Assembly (NCBI GenBank): GCA_910589635.1
Contig: CAJUTD010000090.1
Location: forward strand, 1-7,601
Direction: 5' to 3'
Source of the DNA: an uncultured Lachnospiraceae bacterium
GTDB taxonomy: Bacteria; Bacillota; Clostridia; Lachnospirales; Lachnospiraceae
DNA length: 7,601 nt
The translations under genes and the position numbers were made by a program. Positions 7,276 through 7,601 of the stretch are shown here, piece after piece. How positions within the stretch are numbered: position 1 is the stretch's first letter; each line of letters opens with the position of its first letter. The notes under the pieces are model-generated. The model had not been told where the DNA came from and did not search any database. It saw only the letters and a program-made list of their open reading frames with translations.

Positions 7276-7601
7276 ATGAATAAAGAACAGTTGCGGGAAG
7301 GTTTACAGAGGTTGGATGCATATGTCAGCAGGCAGGGATTTAAGAGTATGTTTTTGGAAGAAGGTAAACAGGCGGCCATGGACACGCTGCTGCTGGGTCT
7401 TGAGATAGAGGAAGATTTAAGTATTGATATTAGCTGTAACTTTGTCCATGCGCCGGAATTTGGCGACGTTTTACAGTATTATGGGCAGTTAGAATTAGAC
7501 CCTATTATGGAAGAAAATCCGAAGGCTTTTACAGATTTGAATGTCTATCAAATGATAAATCAGTTGAATCGGGGACTGCCGGTGGGACAAATATTATACA
7601 T
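7276..7601 (+). CDS. Unrecognised protein, N-terminal 108 residues (truncated by window end)
   Basis: The frame is open from ATG 7276 to the window end without a stop. It begins MNKEQLREGLQRLDAYVSRQ and continues with an acidic segment (LGLEIEEDLSIDISCNF), then FGDVLQYYGQLELDP and, near the edge, INQLNRGLPVGQILY. I do not recognise it with certainty. The alternation of a helix, a strand ending in a Q-x-x-x-Q-L-E-L-like motif, and a helix followed by N-x-GLP-x-G-x-x-LY recalls YbjN-like and secretion-chaperone-like alpha/beta folds. That resemblance is by eye and weak. It starts 47 bases after the ATPase stop on the same strand with no visible terminator, so it probably belongs to the same operon. 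If the chaperone-like reading is right it might handle an injected protein, which is speculation. Confidence 0.75.
   Translation, partial: MNKEQLREGLQRLDAYVSRQGFKSMFLEEGKQAAMDTLLLGLEIEEDLSIDISCNFVHAPEFGDVLQYYGQLELDPIMEENPKAFTDLNVYQMINQLNRGLPVGQILY

Noticed and set aside
7229..7279. A 16-codon frame (MGKLPIVPGHTEWRKL) that starts one base after the ATPase stop codon and whose TGA overlaps the next ATG as ATGA
   Set aside because: The coupling geometry is neat, but there is no good ribosome site, no recognisable content, and it simply spans the gap; the next gene has its own strong ribosome site.

Overview
The window is a compact, entirely plus-strand gene cluster with intermediate-to-low GC, purine-rich GGAGG/AGAGG-type ribosome sites and mostly short intergenic gaps (about 20 to 50 bases). 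This style, and the protein families, suggest a Firmicute of the Clostridia/Lachnospiraceae kind, although no taxonomic marker is present. No RNA gene, CRISPR array, transposase, terminator or convincing promoter was found. The five genes look like the middle of one operon that runs past both ends of the window.

Layout: (1) bases 1-234 are the C-terminal part of a DUF4280 PAAR-like protein, the type that caps the spike of contractile injection systems. (2) 256-3003 encodes a 915-residue membrane receptor with four predicted membrane segments, two extracytoplasmic regions (propeller-like, then Cache-like), a HAMP linker, a class III nucleotide cyclase fold that has lost its catalytic residues, and a helical TPR-like tail. 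(3) 3044-4954 encodes an unrecognised 636-residue protein with a repetitive acidic N-terminus, Lys-rich linkers and Gly/Ala-rich hydrophobic helices. (4) 5003-7228 encodes a AAA+ ATPase with one degenerate and one intact AAA module, closely resembling the ATPase of extracellular contractile injection systems (Afp15/Pvc15 type). (5) 7276 to the window end is the start of a further, unrecognised gene.

Taken together, the spike-tip protein and the CIS-type ATPase point to a contractile injection system locus. Sheath, tube and baseplate genes are not in the window, so this is an inference from two family matches. The unusual content is what lies between them: a membrane receptor whose cyclase domain appears to be dead, and a large hydrophobic/low-complexity protein that is a candidate cargo or tape-measure component. 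A plausible but unproven reading is that the receptor senses an outside cue and passes it by protein contact, not by cyclic nucleotide synthesis, to assembly, loading or release of the injection machine.
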